Assembly (NCBI GenBank): GCA_023422565.1 | Contig: JAFAGR010000013.1 | Location: 1 to 13,704 of the forward strand | Length of the DNA stretch: 13,704 nt | Origin: Bacteroidota bacterium | GTDB lineage: Bacteria; Bacteroidota; Bacteroidia; Chitinophagales; Chitinophagaceae | Direction: 5' to 3' | In this document: positions 6,581-13,704 of the stretch, one piece after another | Layout of the letters: the number at the start of each line of letters is the position of its first letter | Numbering within the stretch: the first letter of the stretch is position 1 | Translations under genes and position numbers: made by a program | The notes under the pieces: generated by a model | What the model was told of the DNA's origin: nothing | The model's input: only the letters and a program-made list of their open reading frames with translations | Databases searched by the model: none

Positions 6581-7288
6581 TTATTTATAAATGGCTGAAG
6601 CAATGCTGCGGCAGGAGGGATGAAGGAAGAGATCGTCCACGCCAAAAAACTCAAAAGCTCTGATTTTACTAACCTGAAACTGCAGTAATCCTCCCGTTCC
6701 GGCCGTGTAACTCTTTGCCACGAATTCAGCGCAATACATTTTATTGTTAGTGGCGAGGTCGAAGTCCATATCAAAGGTCACCTCTCTTGAAATATAACTT
6801 TGGATGGTATCGAGCAAAGTGTTAACCGGCAAGTTCGTTTCGGAGTATCTAAAAACACCTACGCCCCGGTTAGAAAAAGGCTCAGCAAATTCTTCCCAGC
6901 GGTCGCGCCTGATCTTTTGGTCGGGGTTAAATTCTCCTCCCAGGGCGTGGTACACGAAAAGTGTGTCGTTCTCAAAGCTGGCAATGCCGCAATGTGAATA
7001 GGTTTTATTTCTTTGATTTAAGCTTCTTAAGGATTCGCTTGTGAAATCATTTCCGGTTCGGGTAACCAGGTCTCCGGTTCTGACAGACTTTTTCAAACTT
7101 CCGATCTGTTTCCAGGCCCGTTCTATTCTCGCCTTTTCATGTTGTGTTAATTCGGATTTGCCCTCTGCCGAATTTCCTTCCGCATGGCATGCGGTAAGCA
7201 CAACCAAAAAAAGAAGGCAGCCAATCGGCCACCTTACTTTTCCCGGTGTTTTAAATGTATTACTTTTTTTCAGGCGCAAACTTCTCAT
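6581..7288 (-). CDS. YiiX/YebB-like permuted NlpC/P60 lipoprotein
   Basis: The start at 7288 gives a 235-residue protein with a basic N-terminus, a hydrophobic stretch and lipobox LTAC (Cys34), so it should be anchored in the envelope. The catalytic pattern of circularly permuted NlpC/P60 (papain-like) enzymes is visible. GDLVTRTG is at 72-79, His99 in SHCGI, and the candidate nucleophile Cys186 in MYCAEFV. The FDMDFD run at 172-177 and the closing DDLFLHPS are also usual for the YiiX group. The family includes amidases or hydrolases acting on peptide or lipid-linked bonds; the substrate here is not known. The ATG at 7324 would add 12 residues. Either start overlaps the end of phoH (29 or 65 bp), implying coupled expression. 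Confidence 0.85.
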   Translation of the reverse strand: MRSLRLKKSNTFKTPGKVRWPIGCLLFLVVLTACHAEGNSAEGKSELTQHEKARIERAWKQIGSLKKSVRTGDLVTRTGNDFTSESLRSLNQRNKTYSHCGIASFENDTLFVYHALGGEFNPDQKIRRDRWEEFAEPFSNRGVGVFRYSETNLPVNTLLDTIQSYISREVTFDMDFDLATNNKMYCAEFVAKSYTAGTGGLLQFQVSKIRAFEFFGVDDLFLHPSCRSIASAIYK

Positions 7289-8234
7289 CCTCTTTGTTAT
7301 AAGCCTTAATGATAGATTTAACAAGCCTGTGCCTAACTACATCTTCTTCGTCCAGTTCAATATGTGCAATGCCGTCAATATTTTTTAAGATGCGCGTTGC
7401 CTTGAACAGTCCGCTCTGTTGATTCTTTGGAAGATCGATCTGCGTGGGGTCACCCGTTATGATGGCCTTTGCATTTGGCCCGATACGCGTTAAGAACATT
7501 TTGATCTGAAGGTCGTTCGCATTCTGAGCCTCATCAAGAATGATGAAGGCGTTATCAAGCGTACGGCCCCGCATATACGCTAAAGGGGCGATCTCAATTG
7601 TGCGGGTACTCATGTAATAACCCAGTTTGTCTGCAGGAATCATATCATCCAGCGCGTCATATAAAGGGCGCAGGTATGGATCGATCTTTTCCTTAAGGTC
7701 GCCCGGTAAAAAGCCAAGGCTTTCACCTGCTTCTACTGCGGGCCTGGTAAGAATGATCTTCTTCACCAGCTTATTCTTCAATGCACGCACGGCAAGCGCA
7801 ACTGCGGTATAGGTTTTACCCGTACCGGCAGGGCCGATGGCGAAAAGGATGTCATTTTTATCACAGGCCTGAACCATCATCTTTTGGTTCGATGTGCGTG
7901 CACGAACAGTCTTACCATTCGGACCGAACACCAACACCTCTGTTGGGTTCCTCTCCATGAAGTTGTCTATCACCTTTTCATCATCACCGCCAAGGATCTG
8001 CTCGAAATAATTTTCGCTCATGTGTCCGTTGCGTTGAAGATATTGAACCAGCAGTTCAATTTTTTCTTTTGCTTCTTCTATTTGTTCAGGGGCGCCGCTC
8101 ATTTTTAATTGCGTCCCGCGGCTCAGGATCTTTAGTAATGGAAATTTCTTTTTTAGGATGTCTAGTTTACCGTTGTTTACGCCAAAGAATTCGATTGGGT
8201 TTACGGTGTCAAGGTTAATGATGGTTTCTGTCAA
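7260..8234 (-). CDS. phoH: PhoH-like ATPase (PhoH family protein)
   Basis: This cytoplasmic ATPase of the PhoH/PhoL type is often encoded close to the ybeY-era gene set. Proposed roles are in RNA metabolism and phosphate stress. The 324 residues match the family. An N-terminal part (about 1-75) with the SGAPEQIEEAKEKIE pattern comes first. The ATPase core follows, with Walker A GPAGTGKT at 134-141, ILTRPAVEAGESLGFLPG at about 161-178, Walker B IILDEAQN at 231-238 and GDPTQIDLP at 261-269. The conserved ELDEEDVVRHRLV segment is near the end. It probably leads a two-gene unit with the overlapping YiiX-like gene. I found no good promoter in the 182 bp upstream. Confidence 0.96.
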   Translation of the reverse strand: MTETIINLDTVNPIEFFGVNNGKLDILKKKFPLLKILSRGTQLKMSGAPEQIEEAKEKIELLVQYLQRNGHMSENYFEQILGGDDEKVIDNFMERNPTEVLVFGPNGKTVRARTSNQKMMVQACDKNDILFAIGPAGTGKTYTAVALAVRALKNKLVKKIILTRPAVEAGESLGFLPGDLKEKIDPYLRPLYDALDDMIPADKLGYYMSTRTIEIAPLAYMRGRTLDNAFIILDEAQNANDLQIKMFLTRIGPNAKAIITGDPTQIDLPKNQQSGLFKATRILKNIDGIAHIELDEEDVVRHRLVKSIIKAYNKEDEKFAPEKK

Positions 8235-8416
8235 AGTTTTTCAATTTTTAATGTACTCTTCCGGTTAGGGCTTCCGTACGTGATTAAAATTACTTCTCCT
8301 CCAAAATAAGAAGCAATCAAACTTGCTACGAATTTACTTATTCACACATATATTCTTTTGGTGGAAAAGTTAAAGCATTTCTCTTCAAGTACATATTAAC
8401 AAGAGCTTTGCCAAAT

Positions 8417-10915
8417 TCAAAACCTTGTCAATAATTTAATGTTGATGAGGCGCGGTGTGAGGCGATTTGGAATTGCATAGGTGGTATTTGAAAAATCGCG
8501 GATCAATTGGTAAGAGATTGTGTTCTCACGGTTTATAAGATTGAAAACTTCTATGCTAAGCCAGGCAGATTCAATTCCTTTAAACGGATCGTGGCTGCGG
8601 CGAAGCGACTTCTCTTTTAATAGCAAAACGCTAAAACCAAGGTCGGCGCGAATGTAAGGCTCAATTACAAGTGCGTTCCTGTACCGCACGCTGTTTGGAA
8701 TATTGAAAGGCATGTTGCTTCCATACACCATGTTAAGATGCACTTTGAAATTCTTATTTGTGGTGAGGTAATCCTGCAAAAACAAACCGAGTGTTATCAA
8801 ACGATCTGAAGGCCTCCTTAAAAATCCGACTTCCTGCTTTGCACTGTCTGCTACCACTTTATCAATTGTGGCAGCGGTGATCAGTTCGCCTGCGGCATTA
8901 TAATATTTGAAGTATACATCATTGTCAAGATCTTCCCGCGTTCGCATGATACCGAGGCTTAACCAGCTCTCTGCATCTTTCAATAACTCTCCAAACAACC
9001 TAAGTTCTAAACCCGTTGCATAAGCCGATGCCCGGTTGTTGCCAAGGTATCGGATCTTCACATTGTCTATGTCATATGGAGCCACACTCCACATTTTCTT
9101 ATAGTAAGCTTCTGCCGTAAAACGCATGGGCCGGCTCCCCGGGCCTTTGAAACTGTAATCGAATCCTGCAACTGCCTGAAAACTTTTTTGCGCCTTCTGG
9201 TCGATATTTAATTCACCATTATAATTGCGTAGTTCGCGATAGAATGGCGGCTGATGATACAAGCCTGCCGCAGCTTTAAAGATGATATTCTTTTTCCATG
9301 AGGGTGTTAAACTCGCCTGAACCCGCGGCGAAAGAAGCATTTCCTTGTTGAGATCGTTGTATTGCAACCTTATACCTCCGGAAAAGGTCAGGTTGTAAGA
9401 AGGTCTGCTGAAGTTTATATTATCCTGAAAAAATGCATGATATTTCATAACGTTCAGCGAGGCGGCGCTGTTTACTGAATAAGTGAGGTTTAGTACCGAT
9501 GGGTTTGCAGGTAAGGAATACCCTGCGGAATCCTGATATTGCCACTGCCGGAGTTTATCATCGATCTTGTTTTGCTCGGCACCGAGTCCCCATTGCAAAA
9601 AGTGTTTACCGGTTGAAAATGAACCTTTGTGCATCAGGTTCAAAATTTCTATCTCCAGTTTGTTGCGCCCATAATCCTGGTAAAAACCTGCACCAAGAGG
9701 ATTCACAATTTGCCCGAATGTGCTGCTGTTATTATCAAAATCGCGATCGCCGAAAAGGTAGGCCGCAGCGATGTCAAAATTTTCTTTTTCTGTATCAGTG
9801 AACCGGCTCGCCATCCACTTCAATTTTATTTTTTGTGTAGGCTGATGGATGATGGTTGCGCCGATGAGGCCTGTTTTATAACTATCCTCTTCCCGGCCTT
9901 CAAAATAGATATCCAAACCGAGATTGGCAGTGATGAAAGGCGAGAATACAGAGGTGGTTTTTTTTACAGATTCGGGAGAAAAATTAAACCGGGAGATAGA
10001 ATATATTCCCAGCAATTCCACCTGCAATTTTTTTGATGCATGCCAGGTAACCAAGGCCTGTACATCTGCCGCAGAAGGAAGATATGCGCCAACCGTGGGC
10101 TGATTGCTCAGAAGGTTCCGGTTGCTTTTGTTTCTAACTCCGGCAAGAAAAGTAAACTTGTTATTCAATGCAGTTCCTTCAAGATGCATACCCTGCTCCA
10201 GTAATCCTGCATAAGCGGAACCTCCGAAGCGCCTCGGTTTCTTGTACGTAATATCTAACACGCTGCTCATTTTATCTCCGTATTTCGCCGGGAAGGCGCC
10301 GGTATAAAACTGGATTCCGCGTGCGAGTTCAGGGTTGATGAGGCTGAGGCCTTCCTGTTGCCCGCTGCTAACGAGGTATGGACGGAAAACTTCAAAGTCG
10401 TTTATATACACAAGGTTCTCATCGAAATTTCCACCCCGTACATTGTATTGTGAAGTAAGTTCATTGTTACTTCCTACAATGGTCTTTATCATTGCTTCCA
10501 CTCCACCTACCGCGCCGGGAATCTGAATGGCATTTTTGGGATTCAGTAAAACGAGCCCTGCTTCTTTTCTTTCCCGTTCATCTGTCACGGTAACTGTTTC
10601 CAATTCTTTTCCGGACCTTTTCAAACGAATCAAAACATTTTCAACTTCTCCTATGCTGAGAAAGAAATTTTTTTGTTGATCAAGATATCCGGTATGAGAG
10701 AAAACGAGCGCGGTTGCCCGCCGGGCGGGGAGTGTGATTGTAAATGTTCCGTCTTCATTTGTAGTAACGCCTTTTTGGTTGCCGAGAATGATAACAGATA
10801 CGCCTTCGAGTGACGATTCATTTTCATCCACAACCTTTCCGGTTACCTGCGCCGCCTTCGGTTGGGCATACGCTAAGTTCGTTGTCAGAAGAAATAATGC
10901 AAGCAGCCATCTCAT
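8417..10915 (-). CDS. TonB-dependent outer membrane receptor with CarboxypepD_reg-like domain
   Basis: This 832-residue protein is an outer-membrane gated pore powered through TonB. Residues 1-18 (MRWLLALFLLTTNLAYAQ) form a signal peptide. Residues about 23-100 form a CarboxypepD_reg-like domain (VTGKVVDENESSLEGVSV... TTNEDGTFTITLPA). A TonB-box-like ELETVTVTD is at about 105-113. The plug domain spans about 125-225 with SQYNVRGGNFDENLVYINDFEV, PYLVSS, and the usual GGF-like FYTGAFPAKYGDKMSSVLDI. The rest is the 22-strand barrel, ending in aromatic Phe as expected. There is no SusD partner next to it, so it is not a typical glycan-utilisation pair. The ligand cannot be told. It lies 28 bp after rpe, on the same strand, and no terminator is seen behind it. 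Confidence 0.95.
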   Translation of the reverse strand: MRWLLALFLLTTNLAYAQPKAAQVTGKVVDENESSLEGVSVIILGNQKGVTTNEDGTFTITLPARRATALVFSHTGYLDQQKNFFLSIGEVENVLIRLKRSGKELETVTVTDERERKEAGLVLLNPKNAIQIPGAVGGVEAMIKTIVGSNNELTSQYNVRGGNFDENLVYINDFEVFRPYLVSSGQQEGLSLINPELARGIQFYTGAFPAKYGDKMSSVLDITYKKPRRFGGSAYAGLLEQGMHLEGTALNNKFTFLAGVRNKSNRNLLSNQPTVGAYLPSAADVQALVTWHASKKLQVELLGIYSISRFNFSPESVKKTTSVFSPFITANLGLDIYFEGREEDSYKTGLIGATIIHQPTQKIKLKWMASRFTDTEKENFDIAAAYLFGDRDFDNNSSTFGQIVNPLGAGFYQDYGRNKLEIEILNLMHKGSFSTGKHFLQWGLGAEQNKIDDKLRQWQYQDSAGYSLPANPSVLNLTYSVNSAASLNVMKYHAFFQDNINFSRPSYNLTFSGGIRLQYNDLNKEMLLSPRVQASLTPSWKKNIIFKAAAGLYHQPPFYRELRNYNGELNIDQKAQKSFQAVAGFDYSFKGPGSRPMRFTAEAYYKKMWSVAPYDIDNVKIRYLGNNRASAYATGLELRLFGELLKDAESWLSLGIMRTREDLDNDVYFKYYNAAGELITAATIDKVVADSAKQEVGFLRRPSDRLITLGLFLQDYLTTNKNFKVHLNMVYGSNMPFNIPNSVRYRNALVIEPYIRADLGFSVLLLKEKSLRRSHDPFKGIESAWLSIEVFNLINRENTISYQLIRDFSNTTYAIPNRLTPRLINIKLLTRF

Positions 10916-10943
10916 GAAATGAAGATAGATAATCTCAATAAAA

Positions 10944-11594
10944 TTAACCAGCCTTCTTCAGCGCAGTTATTGTGGCCAAGGGGTCGGAAGATTTAAACAC
11001 TGCATTTCCTGCTACCAGCACGTCGGCGCCGGCCTGCACAATTGAAGCGGCATTGTTCAATGATACACCTCCGTCAATTTCAATAAGCACAGGCACGCCT
11101 CTTTCGGAGATCATTCTTTTCAGGTCTTTTATCTTTTGGTAAGTATGTTCAATGAATGATTGTCCGCCAAAACCCGGATTTACGCTCATCATGCAAACGA
11201 GGTCTATGTCGTGCAACACATTTTCGATTGATGAAAGTGAAGTGTGCGGATTAATAGCGACTCCTGCTTTCATTCCGAGAGATTTTATCTGCTGGATGTT
11301 CCGGTGAAGATGTGTGCAGGCTTCCACATGCACGGAGAGATTGTTGGCACCTGCATTTTTAAAAGCTTCCGCATATTTTTCGGGTTCTTTTATCATCAGG
11401 TGTACATCGCAAACTTTTTTAGTTGTCTTCCTGATAAATTCGATGATCATGGGACCAAAGGAAATATTAGGAACGAATCGCCCATCCATAACATCGAGGT
11501 GAAACCATTCGGCTTCGCTCTCATTAAGCATCTGACAATCTTTCTCAAGTTGGAGAAAATTCGCGGAAAGCAAAGAGGGGGCGATAATAGGCAT
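10944..11594 (-). CDS. rpe: Ribulose-phosphate 3-epimerase
   Basis: This pentose phosphate pathway enzyme interconverts D-ribulose 5-phosphate and D-xylulose 5-phosphate in the cytoplasm (EC 5.1.3.1). The 216 residues form a TIM barrel with family landmarks: APSLLSANF at 5-13, FHLDVMDGRFVPN at 31-43 with His32 and Asp34, VHLM with His65, VNPGFGGQSF in the middle, and IDGGV with Asp174, the second catalytic aspartate. Phosphate-binding AGNAVF is at 195-200. It is 6 bp after a TPR lipoprotein and 28 bp before the TonB-dependent receptor, so the three are probably one transcript. This links a housekeeping sugar enzyme to two envelope proteins, but no functional tie is evident. Confidence 0.98.
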   Translation of the reverse strand: MPIIAPSLLSANFLQLEKDCQMLNESEAEWFHLDVMDGRFVPNISFGPMIIEFIRKTTKKVCDVHLMIKEPEKYAEAFKNAGANNLSVHVEACTHLHRNIQQIKSLGMKAGVAINPHTSLSSIENVLHDIDLVCMMSVNPGFGGQSFIEHTYQKIKDLKRMISERGVPVLIEIDGGVSLNNAASIVQAGADVLVAGNAVFKSSDPLATITALKKAG

Positions 11595-11600
11595 TGATGG

Positions 11601-12389
11601 TTATTTTTTGTTTTCCAAATGATTCAGGGCTTCCCGGGCTTCGATATAATCCGGTGCGTACATTAACGCAGAGCGATAAGCTTCGATTGCATCGGCAGGC
11701 CTGTTCAGTTTTTCGAGAACCTTTCCTTTGTAATAATGTCCTTCCTCATAATTGTTTTGCAAGGTTACGGCTTTGTTTATTACTTCAAGAGATTGGTTAT
11801 AGAGCCCGAGGGCGTTTAAAGCGATTGATTTTTCGCGGTACGCTTCCATAAAGGTAAAGCTGATCTGTAAGGCCTTATCAAAATCAGTAATTGCTTCGCG
11901 GAACTTGCCTGTGGAAGATCGATAAAGGCCTTTCACAAACCAGGCTTCTTTTTCAAACTTTGGATATTCCCGAACAAGAACATCCATGATTTGTACAGCT
12001 CGCTGATCTTTTGTTTGGGCGTACATAGTGCCCAGCGAGATCATGTATTGAGGGACCGGTTGAATGTTCACAGCTTGTTCAAAGGCGGTGATAGCTGCAG
12101 CGGTATCTTCCCTTTCAAAATGGAGGATGGCCAGCATTTCATATAACCGCGCATTCATACTGTCGGTTTCAATTCCCTGCCTGGTGGCTTCAATGGCTTT
12201 GTCGTAATAGCCACTGTCGCGATAAAATTGTACAAGATTTTCGCGGAAGATGAGGGAATCGGGGAAACGCAACACACTGTCCATTAATAAGGCCTCTGTG
12301 CTTTTTGTGTCAATTTTTTTGCCTGATGAATTTTTAGATTCGCAGGAAGCGAATAGGAGGCCGCACAGTATAAATAAAATTAATTTCAC
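11601..12389 (-). CDS. TPR-repeat lipoprotein
   Basis: With the GTG at 12389 as start, the protein is 262 residues and opens (M)KLILFILCGLLFASC, a good lipoprotein signal with Cys16. The ATG at 12416 would add MVTSAYFCV in front, spoiling the signal, and lies upstream of a -7 promoter motif (12394-12401), so GTG is preferred. The adjacent GTG at 12392 is equally possible. The body is a series of tetratricopeptide repeats from about residue 45 to the end, e.g. GYYDKAIEATRQGIETD, DTAAAITAFEQAVNIQP, GKFREAITDFDKALQIS, GLYNQSLEVINKAVTLQ, and RPADAIEAYRSALMYAPDYIEA. TPRs are protein-protein scaffolds; the partner is unknown. It leads the unit with rpe and the TonB-dependent receptor. Confidence 0.88.
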   Translation of the reverse strand: MKLILFILCGLLFASCESKNSSGKKIDTKSTEALLMDSVLRFPDSLIFRENLVQFYRDSGYYDKAIEATRQGIETDSMNARLYEMLAILHFEREDTAAAITAFEQAVNIQPVPQYMISLGTMYAQTKDQRAVQIMDVLVREYPKFEKEAWFVKGLYRSSTGKFREAITDFDKALQISFTFMEAYREKSIALNALGLYNQSLEVINKAVTLQNNYEEGHYYKGKVLEKLNRPADAIEAYRSALMYAPDYIEAREALNHLENKK

Positions 12390-12393
12390 CACG

Positions 12394-12426
12394 CAAAAGT
12401 AGGCAGAGGTGACCATTTGATGACAA
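12394..12426 (-). promoter_or_regulatory. Divergent promoter, minus arm (TPR-rpe-receptor unit)
   Basis: On the minus strand TACTTTTG (12401-12394) fits TAnnTTTG exactly. A TTG at 12426-12424 lies 22 bp upstream, slightly longer than usual. The -7 box ends only four bases before the GTG start, so the mRNA would be leaderless or nearly so. Confidence 0.5.
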
Positions 12427-12437
12427 TTCTTTGATGA
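12416..12437. repeat. Direct repeat TTTGATGA in the divergent promoter
   Basis: TTTGATGA occurs at 12416-12423 and again at 12430-12437, a 14-bp period, and covers the -33 regions of both divergent promoters. It could be an operator half-site pair, or chance in AT-rich DNA. Confidence 0.4.
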
Positions 12438-12464
12438 TCGACTTGAGGTGTGTTGGTATCTTTG
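12430..12464 (+). promoter_or_regulatory. Divergent promoter, plus arm (PD40 propeller gene)
   Basis: TATCTTTG at 12457-12464 fits TAnnTTTG exactly and is identical to the tRNA promoter -7 box. A TTTG at 12430-12433 lies 23 bp upstream, longer than the norm. The start codon is 21 bases after the -7 box. Confidence 0.55.
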
Positions 12465-12485
12465 CGCCTCAAAATTTAGAACATC

Positions 12486-13553
12486 ATGAAGACCTTCTTT
12501 CCAGCACTGGCTTTTTTATTCTTTTTTAGTTCTGCAAATGCCCAAATGGCCAATGATTCCATCCATTTTGAAGGGGAAACGCACTTTAAAAATATTCGTC
12601 AGCTGACGTTTGGTGACGACAATGCCGAAGCTTATTTCAGTTATGATGGAAAGTATTTAATTTTTCAGAAAACTGCGGTGAAGGAAGGCATCATGTGTGA
12701 CCAGATCTGGATGGGAAAAATCCCTGAACCAGGCGAGCCATTTGTTCCGAAGTTGGTAAGTACCGGAACCGGCAGAACAACCTGCGCCTATTTCTACCCC
12801 GACGGGAAACATGTCGTTTACGGATCAACTCATCTTGGTGGAACGGAATGTCCTCCTACGCCCGACCGCACGAAGCATGGCAACAGGTATATCTGGCCTA
12901 TCTATGAAAGCTTCGACATCTTCAAGGCTGATACAAATGGTAAAATTGTGAAGCGTCTTACGAAAACAAAGGGCTACGATGCAGAAGCAACAATATCGCC
13001 AAAAGGTGACCTCATGGTATTTACGTCTATGCGTGACGGTGACCTTGAGCTTTATACCATGAACCTTAAAGGCAAGAAAGTAAAAAGAATTACTAATATG
13101 CCGGGTTATGATGGTGGCGCCTGGTTCAGTCCCGATGGAAAAAAGATATTGTGGAGAGCATCCCGTCCAAGAACTGAGGCTGAATTAAAAGATTATTACG
13201 ATCTGCTTGGCCAGGGATTGGTAGCTCCTACCAATATGGAATTGTGGATGTGCAATGTGGATGGCTCAGACGCGCACCAGGTTACGAATCTTGGCCAGGC
13301 GAACTGGGCACCTAATTTTACGCCGGACGGAAATATTATTTTCTGCAGTAACCACGAATACAAAAGGGGATTTCCGTTCAATATGTATCTTCTGAACGCC
13401 GACGGAACGAACCTCCGCAAAATTTCCCGCGACAGGGGATTTGATGCATTTCCAATGTTCAGTCCTGACGGTAAAAAGATCGTATTCAGCAGCAACCGAA
13501 ACAACGGCGGTAGCAGAGATACGAATATCTTTATTGCCGATTGGGTTGATTAA
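12486..13553 (+). CDS. Exported PD40/TolB-like beta-propeller protein
   Basis: This 355-residue protein starts with a Sec signal peptide (MKTFFPALAFLFFFSSANAQ) and has no lipobox, so it is probably periplasmic or secreted. The mature part is a series of WD40-like/PD40 blades as in TolB: SYDGKYLIFQKTA, YPDGKHVVYGSTH, SPKGDLMVFTSMRDGDLELY, FSPDGKKILWRASRP, FTPDGNIIFCSNHE and FSPDGKKIVFSSNRN. Between blades lies a loop with GGTECPPTPDRTKHGNRYIWP. There is no TolB N-terminal domain and no OmpA or peptidase domain, so it is not canonical TolB. The five cysteines are at 71, 100, 122, 256 and 287. The function is not known. It is transcribed away from the TPR-rpe-receptor unit and is followed by a terminator. 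Confidence 0.88.
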   Translation: MKTFFPALAFLFFFSSANAQMANDSIHFEGETHFKNIRQLTFGDDNAEAYFSYDGKYLIFQKTAVKEGIMCDQIWMGKIPEPGEPFVPKLVSTGTGRTTCAYFYPDGKHVVYGSTHLGGTECPPTPDRTKHGNRYIWPIYESFDIFKADTNGKIVKRLTKTKGYDAEATISPKGDLMVFTSMRDGDLELYTMNLKGKKVKRITNMPGYDGGAWFSPDGKKILWRASRPRTEAELKDYYDLLGQGLVAPTNMELWMCNVDGSDAHQVTNLGQANWAPNFTPDGNIIFCSNHEYKRGFPFNMYLLNADGTNLRKISRDRGFDAFPMFSPDGKKIVFSSNRNNGGSRDTNIFIADWVD

Positions 13554-13613
13554 GTGCAATTATAAATTTTGAACTTTAAATCATTGTTGTCCGGAAAACT
13601 TTTATAATGGCAA

Positions 13614-13646
13614 AAAGAAAGAGAGTTTTTAGGCTCTCTTTTTTAT
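13614..13646 (+). terminator. Rho-independent terminator after the PD40 gene
   Basis: A stem AAAGAGAG (13618-13625) / CTCTCTTT (13634-13641) with an eight-base loop has an A-rich lead and a T-run after it. It stands about 60 bp after the stop codon. Confidence 0.8.
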
Positions 13647-13679
13647 TAGTTTAAGGGTCTCTAACATCCACAAACTAAT

Positions 13680-13704
13680 ATGAATAAAAGTAACTTTTTT
13701 TCCG
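13680..13704 (+). CDS. Possible start of the next gene (cut by the window edge)
   Basis: An ATG at 13680 opens MNKSNFFS with no stop before the edge. It follows a terminator by about 35 bp, a plausible place for a new gene. Eight codons are too few to identify a product or to be sure it is coding. Confidence 0.25.

Noticed and set aside
6526..6774. Extension of the DUF4878-like lipoprotein frame to 6774
   Set aside because: It overlaps the end of the YiiX-like gene and its own promoter, and puts about 80 unrelated residues before a clear signal peptide.
8235..8416. Intergenic gap between phoH and the TonB-dependent receptor, searched for RNA, terminator or promoter
   Set aside because: There is a short direct repeat of CTTCCG and a weak TATTTTGG box on the minus strand, but no hairpin with a T-run and no -33 box at proper spacing.
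9499..10036. Plus-strand open frames inside the receptor gene
   Set aside because: They are antisense to a complete, well-conserved gene, have no recognisable motifs and no promoter.
8417..10915. Reading the receptor as part of a SusC/SusD glycan locus
   Set aside because: There is no SusD-like gene, no glycoside hydrolase and no FecR/sigma pair beside it.
13572..13608. sigma70-like TTGTCC...TATAAT pattern after the PD40 gene
   Set aside because: Bacteroidota primary sigma does not read this consensus, and the pattern sits just upstream of a terminator.

Overview
The window looks like ordinary chromosome of a member of the Bacteroidota, most likely near Chitinophagaceae/Sphingobacteriia (inference). 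The pointers are: promoter motifs of the TTG-N20-TAnnTTTG type rather than sigma70 boxes; few visible Shine-Dalgarno sequences; many small lipoproteins; an ECF sigma factor paired with a short anti-sigma protein; a DUF2807 adhesin-like protein; a TonB-dependent receptor with an N-terminal carboxypeptidase-regulatory-like domain; and an exported PD40 propeller. There is no prophage, insertion sequence, CRISPR array or rRNA, and no gene-free stretch longer than 300 bases. The longest gap, about 180 bp at 8235-8416, shows nothing I can name.

Left part, plus strand (1-3158). It opens with the 3' end of a DUF2807 protein. Next comes an initiator tRNA-fMet with its own promoter and a rho-independent terminator. 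Then follow era and der, two ribosome-assembly GTPases 27 bp apart, and a small lipoprotein. This block is about translation initiation and ribosome maturation.

Middle part, minus strand (3169-8234). It converges on the left block and holds several transcription units. (a) An ECF sigma factor with a TTG start overlaps a tail-anchored anti-sigma-like protein. (b) A four-gene string, lipoprotein - crcB/fluC - ppa - tauE-like, has junctions of -1, +3 and -8 bp. It joins a fluoride channel to the soluble pyrophosphatase that fluoride inhibits. (c) A second lipoprotein of the same DUF4878-like kind has its own promoter and a terminator. (d) phoH overlaps a YiiX-like permuted NlpC/P60 lipoprotein.

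Right part (8417-13704). A minus-strand string runs TPR lipoprotein -> rpe -> TonB-dependent receptor. It is transcribed away from a plus-strand exported PD40/TolB-like propeller gene. The 96-bp divergent region holds two back-to-back -7 motifs and a direct repeat of TTTGATGA. A terminator follows the propeller gene, and the first codons of another gene may lie at the right edge.

I found no convincing new multi-gene defence or mobile system. The points most worth a second look are the fluoride channel/pyrophosphatase/exporter string without a visible riboswitch, the anti-sigma protein with no extracytoplasmic domain, the tandem DUF4878-like lipoproteins, and the divergent promoter with its direct repeat.
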